From positions 1-6,159 of the forward strand of contig JAJRTI010000270.1 of assembly GCA_024278415.1 (NCBI GenBank): a DNA stretch of 6,159 nucleotides. Reading direction: 5' to 3'. Numbering within the stretch: position 1 is the first letter of the stretch; every line of letters begins with the position of its first letter. Below, piece by piece: positions 1 through 6,159 of the stretch. This DNA comes from Planctomycetota bacterium (lineage in GTDB: Bacteria > Planctomycetota > Brocadiia > JAJRTI01). The notes below the pieces were generated by a model. The model worked only from the letters and a program-made list of their open reading frames with translations. It searched no databases and was not told where the DNA came from. Made by a program: the position numbers and the translations under genes.

Positions 1-3000
1 CTGCTCGCATGGAGTGTGCCCGCGGCGCTCGGCGCGCAGGAGTCCGCCGCAGCCACGGAGCCAGCGCTGTCGGCGGAGGGCATCCAGGCGCGCATCCAGG
101 AGGTCGAAGCCAACAAGGATCTGAAGAAGGATCTGAAGAAGAAGCTCCTCGACACGTGGAAGGAAGCGCTCGCACAACTCAAAAACGCGGAGGAGTGGGC
201 GGCCAAGGCGGAGGCATACGAGAAGGCGCGGCAGGAGGCGCCGTTGCGTCTGGAACTGATGAAAAACGAGTTGAAGAGGGCCGTGGCGGAGCCGGAGGTG
301 CGGGCCCCGGCCGATGCGTCGCTCCAGCAACTCGAACAACTCGCCGCGCAGGCCAGCGCGGAGCTGTCGAACGAACGCAAGGCACGCGAAGCCTTGGAGG
401 AGGACGCGAAACAGCGCACCGCGCGGAGGGCGGAAGTGCCCAAGCTCGCGCCGGCCGCGCAGCAGCGCCTCAAGGAAGTGAAGGAGCAGCTCCAAGGCAA
501 GCCCGCGGCAGACGAACCTGTGGAACTGGCGCAAGCGAGGCGGGCCGTGCTTCGGTTGCGACTAAAGGCCGTGGAACAGGAACTGAATGCACTGGCGAAG
601 GAGATCCACAGCTACGATGCGCGGGGGGATCTGCTCTCCGCTAGGCTGGATCTCGCCGCGCGGAAGGAGAAGGCCGCGGAGAAGAAACTCGCGGCCGTTC
701 AGGCGCTCGTGACCGCGCGGCGCCGGCAAGAGGAGGCCGCCGCGGCGCGGCAGGCCGAGCAAGCGCGCCGCATCGCTGCCCGCAGCCACGAGGCGGTGCA
801 ACCCATCGCTGAGGAGAACGCCAAACTCGCAGAAATGCGGACCGGGCCGGCCGGCGTGCCTACCCGCATCGAGAACGCATCTAAACTCCTGCAACAGGCC
901 CAAGAGCGCCTCGTCAAGCTGAAGGACGCGCAGCGCCGGGCGAAGCAGAAGATCGAGGTCGCGGGGCTCACGCGCGCCATGGCGCTGCTGCTACGCAAGG
1001 AGCGCCGAGACTTGCCCGACGTGCGCGAGATCAAGAGGCGCATGAAGGCCCGGCAAGACGAGATCGCCGAGGCCCAGTTCCAGCCCATCGAACTGCGCGA
1101 ACGGCGCCGCGCGTTGGCGGACCTCGATGGCCGCGTCCAGGCCCTCATGGCGACCCTGCCGGAGAAGATGGGTAAGGCGGAGCGCGCGGACGTGGAGGCC
1201 GCGGCTCGCGAGCTTCTGGAAAGCCAGCGCACGCTCATCGACGCGCTGATCGCCGACTACGACACGTACTTCACCAAGCTTATTGACTTGGACGGCGCGG
1301 AGCAGCAACTGGTGGACGCGGCCGAGGCCTTCGCGACGTACATCGACGAGCGAGTGCTTTGGCTGCGCAGTGCGGCGCCCCTGCGGCCATCGGATCTGCC
1401 CAGGGCTTGGGAGGCCGTTCGTTGGCTCGTGGCGCCAAGTCGGTGGGCTGAAGCGGGCGAATTGTTGACGCGGGATCTGCGAGAGAACGCCGCAGTGTAC
1501 CTCATGCTTGCGGTCGCGCTGGTCGTGCTCATGGCCACTCGCCGCCGGGACCGGCGCCGCCTCGATCAGTTGCAGGAACTCGTGGCTCAGCCCGACACCG
1601 ACGGATTCGGCCACACGCTCAAGGCCATGGTGCTCACCGCGCTTCTCGCGCTGCCCCGGCCGTTGGTCATCGGCGTCGTCGCCTTTCGTCTCAGGGCCGT
1701 GTCCGAGACGTCCGTTTTCGCGTCCGCGATCTCCGACGGGCTGGTGGCCGTGTTTACCGTCTTCCTCGTGTTGGCGCTTCTGCGCGCGGTGTGCGTGCCC
1801 AAGGGGCTGGGGGCGGCACATCTTCTTTGGCGGTCGGACGGCCCTCCCACGCTTCGGCGCCAATTGCGTTGGGCCGCGTTCGCGGGCCTGCCCATCGTGT
1901 TCCTGTGGACCGTCGTGCAGGCGCAGCCGCAAGAGGAATGGCGCGACTCCTTGGGGCGCATGCTGTTCGTTGCGGGCATGGGCATCGTGGCGCTCCTGGA
2001 CCATCAAGTGCTTCGGCCGTCCGGCGCGGTCATGGACTCGATCATCGTGCGCCGGCGAGACGGGTGGCTCTACCGCTTCCGCTTCGTGCTCTACGCTCTG
2101 GGCGTGGCGGGTCCCATCGCATTGGCGGTCATGGCCGTAGCGGGCTACTACTACTCCGCGGAAGAGTTGGAACGCCGCCTCCGAACCACGGCTTTGCTTC
2201 TCGTGTGCTTGGGCTTTGTGCACGAATTGTTCGCTCGGGCGCTGCACGTGGTTCGGCGCAGACGGGCCTTCAAGAAAGCGAAGACCTCGCCCGGCGCCAG
2301 TGCGGTGGAGAAGGGGCAGCAGAGGGGGACCGAACTCTACATCATGAGCCAGCAGGCCCAGCGCCTCATTCGTGGCGCGCTCACGGTCGCGCTCGTCATC
2401 GGCACCTGGATGACGTGGAGCGATGCGCTCCCCGCGCTCGGCATCATCAAGCAGGTGCGGCTCTGGCCCACGACCGTGCAAGAGGTGCGCACGGTTGTCG
2501 GGGCCGATGGGGTCGAGCAGACTGAAACCCTCGAGAAACCTGGCTACATCACACTGGCCGACCTCGCGGTCGGTTGCATCGTGGTGGCCATGACCCTTGT
2601 CGCGGTGCGCAACATCCCGGGGCTACTCGAGTTTTCTGTGCTCCACTACCTGCCCATCGACCGCGGCGTCCGATTCGCCATCACGAGCATCTTGCGCTAC
2701 ACGCTCATCGTCGTGGGCACGGTGCTCGCGCTCAGCACGGTCGGCGTGCGATGGGCGCACGTGCAGTGGCTCGTCGCCGCCATGACCGTCGGCCTGGGCT
2801 TTGGCCTCCAAGAGATCTTCGCCAACTTCGTCTCCGGCATCATCATCCTCTTCGAGCGCCCCATCCGCGTCGGCGACACGGTCACCGTGGGCGACGTGAC
2901 CGGCACCGTCACGCAGATCCGCATCCGCGCGACCACCATCACCGACTGGGACATGAAGGAACTCGTGGTGCCGAACAAGACCTTCATCACCGGCGAACTC

Positions 3001-3375
3001 ATCAACTGGTCGCTATCCGACCCGGTCTTGCGCATGCGATTCACCGTAGGCATAGCGTACGGCTCGGACACCGCGTTGGCCCACAAGACGCTGCTCGAAG
3101 TGGCCAAGGCCAACCCCATCGTCCTCGACGAGCCGGCGCCCAGCGTGGTCTTCATGGCCTTCGGCGACAGCGCTCTGGAGTTGGAGCTGCGCGTCTTCGT
3201 CCCAGGCATGGAGCGCTACTGGGATGCCTGCGACGAGATCAACGCGGCCATCGACCAAGCCTTCCGCGGCGCCGGCATCGAGATCGCGTTCCCGCAGCGT
3301 GACGTGCACGTGCGCTCCATCGAGGCCGCGCTGCCAATCGCCCAAGGCCCGCCGCCCAAGCCCGGCGCGGAGTAG
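1..3375 (+). CDS. Large MscS-family mechanosensitive channel (MscK/MscM, KefA-like), 5' end outside window
   Basis: An inner-membrane tension-gated channel that releases ions and osmolytes on hypo-osmotic shock. The reading frame is open from base 1, and its first codons (LLAWSVPAALGA) look like the end of a Sec signal peptide with cleavage near ALGA/QESA. The true start is therefore probably a few codons upstream, not the GTG at 16. Codon numbers here count from base 1. Codons ~25-340 are charged, Ala/Glu/Lys-rich and coiled-coil-like, as in the periplasmic domain of MscK/MscM. I count 11 hydrophobic segments (about 498-513, 543-562, 575-597, 624-641, 654-671, 694-720, 729-748, 788-810, 852-872, 892-917, 921-951), the number known for E. 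coli MscK. The last contains the Gly/Ala-rich pore helix (VGLGFGLQEIFANFVSG). The MscS beta domain follows (FERPIRVGDTV at ~951, VVPNKTF at ~989-995), then the C-terminal alpha/beta domain. The visible length of 1124 residues is close to E. coli MscK (1120). The family call is firm; MscK versus MscM is not decided. Confidence 0.95.
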   Translation: MLAWSVPAALGAQESAAATEPALSAEGIQARIQEVEANKDLKKDLKKKLLDTWKEALAQLKNAEEWAAKAEAYEKARQEAPLRLELMKNELKRAVAEPEVRAPADASLQQLEQLAAQASAELSNERKAREALEEDAKQRTARRAEVPKLAPAAQQRLKEVKEQLQGKPAADEPVELAQARRAVLRLRLKAVEQELNALAKEIHSYDARGDLLSARLDLAARKEKAAEKKLAAVQALVTARRRQEEAAAARQAEQARRIAARSHEAVQPIAEENAKLAEMRTGPAGVPTRIENASKLLQQAQERLVKLKDAQRRAKQKIEVAGLTRAMALLLRKERRDLPDVREIKRRMKARQDEIAEAQFQPIELRERRRALADLDGRVQALMATLPEKMGKAERADVEAAARELLESQRTLIDALIADYDTYFTKLIDLDGAEQQLVDAAEAFATYIDERVLWLRSAAPLRPSDLPRAWEAVRWLVAPSRWAEAGELLTRDLRENAAVYLMLAVALVVLMATRRRDRRRLDQLQELVAQPDTDGFGHTLKAMVLTALLALPRPLVIGVVAFRLRAVSETSVFASAISDGLVAVFTVFLVLALLRAVCVPKGLGAAHLLWRSDGPPTLRRQLRWAAFAGLPIVFLWTVVQAQPQEEWRDSLGRMLFVAGMGIVALLDHQVLRPSGAVMDSIIVRRRDGWLYRFRFVLYALGVAGPIALAVMAVAGYYYSAEELERRLRTTALLLVCLGFVHELFARALHVVRRRRAFKKAKTSPGASAVEKGQQRGTELYIMSQQAQRLIRGALTVALVIGTWMTWSDALPALGIIKQVRLWPTTVQEVRTVVGADGVEQTETLEKPGYITLADLAVGCIVVAMTLVAVRNIPGLLEFSVLHYLPIDRGVRFAITSILRYTLIVVGTVLALSTVGVRWAHVQWLVAAMTVGLGFGLQEIFANFVSGIIILFERPIRVGDTVTVGDVTGTVTQIRIRATTITDWDMKELVVPNKTFITGELINWSLSDPVLRMRFTVGIAYGSDTALAHKTLLEVAKANPIVLDEPAPSVVFMAFGDSALELELRVFVPGMERYWDACDEINAAIDQAFRGAGIEIAFPQRDVHVRSIEAALPIAQGPPPKPGAE

Positions 3376-3426
3376 GGGCGCCGCGTCGACATGGCGTGTG
3401 AAAGAAGGCGCAACATTACATTCACC

Positions 3427-3431
3427 AGGAG
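3427..3431 (+). promoter_or_regulatory. Shine-Dalgarno AGGAG for the propeller gene
   Basis: AGGAG lies six bases before the ATG at 3438, an ideal spacing. It decides that start over the upstream in-frame sequence. I see no convincing promoter or terminator in the 62-nt gap after the channel gene, so read-through from upstream is possible. Confidence 0.8.
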
Positions 3432-3437
3432 ACACGC

Positions 3438-4412
3438 ATGGACTTCGCATCCCGCATTCAGAAGCCCGGCCGCGACCAAGTCTTCGGAATGGAAGGCTAC
3501 TTCGTCTGGGGCGGCAACGCGGTCCGAGGAAGGGACGGCCTTTACCACCTCTTCGTCGCGCGGTGGCCGCACGAGACGACGTTCCGCGGCTGGCTCACGG
3601 ACTCAGAGATCGTTCGCGCGGTCGGGGAGCGGCCGGAAGGGCCGTTCCTGTTCGCGGAGGAACTCGCCCACCTGAAGGGCCAACCCTGGGCGAAACATAT
3701 GGTCCACAACCCGACCGTGCACAAGATCGGCGACCAGTACTGTCTCTTCTACATCGGTACTCATTGGGGCGGCGACGATCCCAACACGGCCAAGCGACCC
3801 GAGAACCGAGACGCGTGGGAGCGTATCCGATTCAACCAGCGCATCGGCCTCGCGACCGCGCCGGATGCGGCCGGGCCGTGGACGCCCTGCCCGCACAACC
3901 CCATCCTCCTGCCCCGCGAAGGCCAGTGGGACTGCACGCTCACGACGAACCCGTCCGTGTGCGTCATGCCGGACGGCAAGATCATGCTCATGTACAAGTC
4001 GACCCGCGCGAGCGGCCAGCCGCTGCTGTTGGGCATGGCGCGGGCGGAGTCGGTCGAAGGGCCATACGAGCGCATCGGCCGCGAACCGCTGTTCGAACAC
4101 AACATCGAAGACCCCTTCGTGTGGCGCGAGCACGGCCGGTTCTGGATGATCTGCAAGGACATGACCGGCGCGGTCTGCGGCGAGCACAAGGGGGGCATCC
4201 TCTACACGTCCGACGACGGCATCGACTGGTGCGTCGCGGCCCCGGCGCACGCGTACTCACGCGAGGTAGAATGGGCCGATGGCGAGGTGGAGGAGATGCA
4301 CTTCCTCGAACGGCCGCAGCTCCTGGTCGAGGACGGCAAGCTCGTGTGCTTCTACTCGTCGACTGGCGACGGCAAGACCTGGAGCCGGAACCTGGCGCGA
4401 AGGATCGTGTAA
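3438..4412 (+). CDS. GH43-like five-bladed beta-propeller glycoside hydrolase family protein
   Basis: A 324-residue protein that looks like a single five-bladed beta-propeller of the GH43/GH32/GH117/GH130 group, which act on glycosidic bonds or sugar phosphates. The substrate cannot be told. The evidence is a repeated blade pattern: a 'DP/NP/RP + hydrophobic' turn, then a 'DG + aromatic strand' stretch. It is seen at 33-41 (DGLYHLFVA), 90-105 (HNPTV...GDQYCLFYI), 170-187 (TNPSVCVMPDGKIMLMYK), 224-240 (EDPFVW...GRFWMICK) and 291-307 (ERPQLLVEDGKLVCFYSS). Candidate catalytic or binding acids are D225 in EDPF and E291 in ERPQ, by analogy with the DP and EP motifs of these families; this is inference. 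No signal peptide or membrane segment is visible, so it is probably cytoplasmic and may act on an imported oligosaccharide. A strong Shine-Dalgarno supports the start. The rlmA gene begins 5 nt after its stop. It could also be a non-catalytic propeller homologue. Confidence 0.8.
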   Translation: MDFASRIQKPGRDQVFGMEGYFVWGGNAVRGRDGLYHLFVARWPHETTFRGWLTDSEIVRAVGERPEGPFLFAEELAHLKGQPWAKHMVHNPTVHKIGDQYCLFYIGTHWGGDDPNTAKRPENRDAWERIRFNQRIGLATAPDAAGPWTPCPHNPILLPREGQWDCTLTTNPSVCVMPDGKIMLMYKSTRASGQPLLLGMARAESVEGPYERIGREPLFEHNIEDPFVWREHGRFWMICKDMTGAVCGEHKGGILYTSDDGIDWCVAAPAHAYSREVEWADGEVEEMHFLERPQLLVEDGKLVCFYSSTGDGKTWSRNLARRIV

Positions 4413-4417
4413 CCACA

Positions 4418-5278
4418 ATGCCGGCTCACCTAGCACAGATGACCGAGTTGTTGGCGTGCCCAGTGTGCCATTTCGCACTGAGCGCGGACGGGGAGCTGCT
4501 GCATAGCCTCAGGTGTGCGCAAGGGCACAGCTTCGACGTGGCTCGGCAGGGCTACGTGAATTTGATCATGGCCGGCCGCAGGAAGCCGCGCGACCAGGGG
4601 TACACCGCGGAGATGGTTCATGCCAGGAGGGTCGTGCTCGAACGAGGTTTCTACGATCCGCTGGCCCAAGCGGTTGCCAAGCGAATCGCCGAGCACGCGG
4701 CGGGCGCGACGATCTTGGACGCGGGCTGCGGTGAGGGGTATCTGCTCTCCGCGATCCTTGCCCGGCTGCCAGGTGCGCGCGCGGTCGGGCTCGACATCTC
4801 GAAGCACGCCATTCGCATGGCATGTGGACTGGACGCGCCGGCTGCGTGGTGCGTGTCGAACGTGGCCCGCCGCCTGCCCGCGGCGCCTGCTGCATTCGAC
4901 GCGGTGCTGAACTTGCTGTCTCCTGCCAACCCAGAGGAGTTCGCCCGCGTGCTCAAGCCCGGCGGGCTGGTGGTAAAAGCCGCGCCAATGGCGCGCCACT
5001 TGGCCGAGTTGCGCGAAGCACTCTACGAGCGCCCGCGCGGGGCGGACTGCGGAGACGAGAAGGCGGTGGCGGAGCTGGACGAGCACCTATGCATCGTGGA
5101 CCGCGCGCGGCTCACGTACGCTGCGGCCTTGAGCCCGGCCATGCTGCCAGACCTCGTGCGCATGACGCCTCTGTTCTGGAAGGCGAAGCGTGAGCGGGTG
5201 GGCGCGCTGCTGGCTGCGGGGCTTGCAGAGGTGAGTGTAGACGTGGGGCTCGTCACGGCATCGTGCAGCGGCCAATAG
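4418..5278 (+). CDS. rlmA: 23S rRNA (guanine-N1)-methyltransferase, RlmA/TlrB family
   Basis: A SAM-dependent enzyme that methylates N1 of a guanine in helix 35 of 23S rRNA (G745 in E. coli RlmA, G748 in TlrB-type enzymes; which one applies is not visible). The N-terminal zinc site has the family's C-x2-C...C-x3-H pattern (C14, C17, C33, H37), followed by the signature GYVNL (45-49). The Rossmann methyltransferase core has the SAM loop DAGCGEGY (101-108), the acidic strand end GLDIS (124-128), NLLSPANPEEFARVLKPGG (165-183) and the C-terminal MTPLFWKA (249-256). At 286 residues it is slightly longer than E. coli RlmA (269). The ATG at 4418 gives seven residues before MTELLACPVC; the ATG at 4439 is an alternative. 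A weak AGGA at 4401-4404 favours 4418, though its spacing is long. The gene starts 5 nt after the propeller gene, suggesting co-transcription. Oddly, its last 23 codons are the first part of the downstream tandem repeat. Confidence 0.93.
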   Translation: MPAHLAQMTELLACPVCHFALSADGELLHSLRCAQGHSFDVARQGYVNLIMAGRRKPRDQGYTAEMVHARRVVLERGFYDPLAQAVAKRIAEHAAGATILDAGCGEGYLLSAILARLPGARAVGLDISKHAIRMACGLDAPAAWCVSNVARRLPAAPAAFDAVLNLLSPANPEEFARVLKPGGLVVKAAPMARHLAELREALYERPRGADCGDEKAVAELDEHLCIVDRARLTYAAALSPAMLPDLVRMTPLFWKAKRERVGALLAAGLAEVSVDVGLVTASCSGQ

Positions 5279-5332
5279 GCATGGAGGATCGTGGGAGCGA
5301 AGCGCTACCCGTTGGGCCGTGGGCGCGGCGCA

Positions 5333-5364
5333 ATGATGCAACACTTGGCCAGGTGTTGCATCAT
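5333..5364 (+). terminator. Hairpin 1 after rlmA; possible terminator or 3'-end structure
   Basis: The first hairpin lies 54 nt past the rlmA stop. It has 12-bp perfect arms (5333-5344 and 5353-5364) and the loop TTGGCCAG, which differs from the TTGGGCAG of all the other copies. No T-tract follows (CACGCTGG), so it does not fit a standard intrinsic terminator. It could still protect a 3' end, act with Rho, or be a protein-binding palindrome. Confidence 0.4.
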
Positions 5365-5523
5365 CACGCTGGCTGCGAGGGTTGCAGGCGCGAGTGCAGA
5401 TATGGGGCTCATGGCGGCATCGTGCGGCGACCGATAGGCATGGAGGACCGTGGGAGCGAAGCGCCACCCGTTGGGCCAACGGCGCTGCACAATGATGCAA
5501 CACTTGGGCAGGTGTTGCATCAT
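5365..5523 (+). repeat. Repeat unit 2 with relic rlmA tail and hairpin 2
   Basis: The relic tail is at 5369-5437 and aligns codon for codon with rlmA 5210-5278. By hand count 55 of 69 bases match, with no indel and the TAG kept. It would read LAARVAGASADMGLMAAS where rlmA reads LAAGLAEVSVDVGLVTAS. The mismatches are mostly transitions and are not concentrated at third codon positions, as expected for non-coding drift. The GC palindrome CCGTTGG-G-CCAACGG is at 5468-5482. The hairpin arms are 5492-5503 and 5512-5523. Confidence 0.92.
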
Positions 5524-5680
5524 CACGCTGGCTGCGCGACTTGCAGGTGTGCGTGCAGATATGGGGCTCATGGCGGCATCGTGCGGCGGCCGATAGGCAG
5601 GGCACCGTGGGAGCGAAGCGCCACCCGTTGGGCCAACGGCGCTGCGCAATGATGCAACACTTGGGCAGGTGTTGCATCAT
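5524..5680 (+). repeat. Repeat unit 3 (157 bp) with relic rlmA tail and hairpin 3
   Basis: The relic tail is at 5528-5596, again 69 nt ending in TAG. The head reads CTGGCTGCGCGACTTGCAGG, the version shared with unit 4. A net 2-bp loss follows the TAG (GGCAGGGCACC in place of GGCATGGAGGACC). The GC palindrome is at 5625-5639. The hairpin arms are 5649-5660 and 5669-5680. Confidence 0.92.
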
Positions 5681-5839
5681 CACGCTGGCTGCGCGACTTG
5701 CAGGTGTGCGTGCAGATATGGGGCTCATGGCGGCATCGTGCGGCGACCGATAGGCATGGAGGACCGGGGGAGCGAAGCGCTACCCGTTGGGCCAACAGTG
5801 CTGCGGAGTGATGCAACACTTGGGCAGGTGTTGCATCAT
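5681..5839 (+). repeat. Repeat unit 4 with relic rlmA tail and hairpin 4
   Basis: The relic tail is at 5685-5753, with its head identical to unit 3. The GC palindrome at 5784-5798 is imperfect (right arm CCAACAG). The hairpin arms are 11 bp (5809-5819 and 5828-5838), because the base before the left arm changed (GAGTGATG instead of CAATGATG), a variant shared with unit 5. Confidence 0.92.
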
Positions 5840-5998
5840 CACGCTGGCTGCGAGGGTTGCAGGTGTGCGTGCAGATATGGGGCTCATGGCGGCATCGTGC
5901 GGCGACCGATAGGCATGGAGGACCGTGGGAGCGAAGCGCTACCCGTTGGGCCAACGGCGCTGCGGAGTGATGCAACACTTGGGCAGGTGTTGCATCAT
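5840..5998 (+). repeat. Repeat unit 5 with relic rlmA tail and hairpin 5; end of array
   Basis: The relic tail is at 5844-5912, with the GCGAGGGTTGCAG head seen in unit 2. The GC palindrome is at 5943-5957. The hairpin arms are 5968-5978 and 5987-5997. Homology ends just after the hairpin: the next bases (TGCATCGGGGCG) do not match the CACGCTGGCTG that follows every other hairpin. The hairpin's right edge is therefore the natural unit boundary. Confidence 0.92.
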
Positions 5999-6058
5999 TG
6001 CATCGGGGCGAGTGAGCTGAGGTTGCCCAGTTCAGGAGGGGCAGATTGTCATGCAAAG

Positions 6059-6087
6059 GGGCTGTCCCACCAAGTAGGATGGGGCCC
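6059..6087 (+). terminator. Imperfect GC-rich stem-loop, weak terminator candidate
   Basis: GGGC (6059-6062) can pair with GCCC (6084-6087), CCCA (6066-6069) with TGGG (6080-6083), and CC with GG. The loop is AAGTA, and there are bulges TGT and A. Only TTC follows, so there is no real T-tract. It could end transcription coming through the array, but chance is a fair alternative in GC-rich DNA. Confidence 0.25.
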
Positions 6088-6119
6088 TTCATGGGCAAGC
6101 AACCGCAGGGCCTCAAGCG

Positions 6120-6130
6120 TGATGCAACAC
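6120..6130 (+). repeat. Isolated half-site TGATGCAACAC
   Basis: An exact copy of the 11-nt left arm of the array hairpins, 122 nt past the array end. No matching right arm is seen in the remaining 29 bases. The sequence after it (TCATATTCC) does not match the array loop. Confidence 0.6.
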
Positions 6131-6159
6131 TCATATTCCTCGGCTCATCGGTGCGAGGC

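Larger units (their letters stand above)
5206..5998 (+). repeat. Five-unit tandem repeat, ~159 bp per unit, seeded by the rlmA 3' end
   Basis: The units run 5206-5364, 5365-5523, 5524-5680, 5681-5839 and 5840-5998, with lengths 159, 159, 157, 159 and 159. Each has the same order: a 69-nt rlmA tail ending in TAG, a linker containing GGGAGCGAAGCGC and CCCGTTGGGCC, and a hairpin with arms ATGATGCAACAC and GTGTTGCATCAT around 8 nt. In unit 1 the tail is the real gene end (codons 265 to stop). In units 2-5 it is a diverged copy. The 2-bp shortfall of unit 3 is a deletion just after its TAG. There are no variable spacers and no extra ORFs between units, so it is neither CRISPR nor an integron cassette array. 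Confidence 0.95.
5999..6159. other. Non-coding tail after the array, no gene supported
   Basis: The 161 bases after the array hold no credible gene on either strand. The plus-strand ATG at 6051 stops after eight codons. The long minus-strand frame through here only continues because the repeat is open in that frame. The segment holds one stem-loop and one stray half-copy of the array hairpin, listed separately. Confidence 0.6.

Noticed and set aside
16..18. GTG at 16 as the true start of the channel gene
   Set aside because: The frame is open to base 1, and the preceding residues fit the hydrophobic part of a signal peptide, so the start is more likely upstream of the window.
9..644. Overlapping plus-strand frame at the 5' end of the channel gene
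   Set aside because: It is a Gly/Arg-rich low-complexity shadow of the coiled-coil coding region, with no family resemblance.
3224..4417. Upstream extension of the rlmA frame, open far into the propeller and channel genes
   Set aside because: The translation before 4418 is Arg/Pro-rich shadow sequence overlapping two well-supported genes. RlmA family similarity begins at the zinc motif just after 4418.
5206..5998. CRISPR array
   Set aside because: The repeat is 159 bp and continuous, with no unique spacers of regular size and no cas genes nearby.
5206..5998. Integron attC array (GTTGGGC in each unit fits the GTTRRRY core)
   Set aside because: No matching RYYYAAC partner at the proper distance is seen, there are no cassette ORFs between units and no integrase, and the units are homologous to the rlmA coding end.
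5087..6134. Long open frames on both strands through the array, giving an apparent protein with 53-residue repeats
   Set aside because: 159 is 3 x 53, so any frame open in one unit stays open in the next. The 2-bp deletion in unit 3 shifts the frame, no ribosome site or family resemblance is seen, and the homology to rlmA lies in the plus gene frame. These are by-products of the repeat.

Overview
The window is GC-rich bacterial DNA with three consecutive plus-strand genes followed by a tandem repeat array. The genes are a 5'-truncated large mechanosensitive channel of the MscK/MscM (KefA) type (1-3375), a small cytoplasmic beta-propeller protein of the GH43-like glycoside hydrolase type (3438-4412), and an RlmA-type 23S rRNA guanine-N1 methyltransferase (4418-5278). 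The large MscS-family protein has a Sec signal peptide and a long periplasmic coiled coil, which points to a Gram-negative cell plan. I cannot name the phylum from sequence alone. The mix of GH43-like propeller and large MscS protein would fit a planctomycete-like or similar environmental lineage, but that is a guess.

Layout: 1-3375 is the channel gene, whose start lies just upstream of the window. Positions 3376-3437 are a short gap with a clear Shine-Dalgarno for the propeller gene. Only 5 nt separate the propeller gene from rlmA, so these two are probably co-transcribed. Their functions (sugar chemistry and rRNA modification) have no obvious link. The channel gene is 62 nt upstream on the same strand and could be read through.

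The most unusual part is 5206-5998, five tandem units of 159, 159, 157, 159 and 159 bp. Unit 1 is not intergenic: its first part is the last 23 codons of rlmA, stop codon included. Units 2-5 each carry a degenerate copy of that gene tail at exactly the same 69-nt length, still ending in TAG. A linker of about 55 nt and a strong hairpin (12-bp arms, 8-nt loop) follow in each unit. The array therefore looks like a tandem amplification of 'rlmA 3' end plus downstream hairpin'. It leaves rlmA with five phased hairpins behind its stop codon. Homology stops right after the fifth hairpin.

Positions 5999-6159 hold no gene I can support. They contain one imperfect stem-loop and a lone copy of the hairpin's left arm near the window edge.
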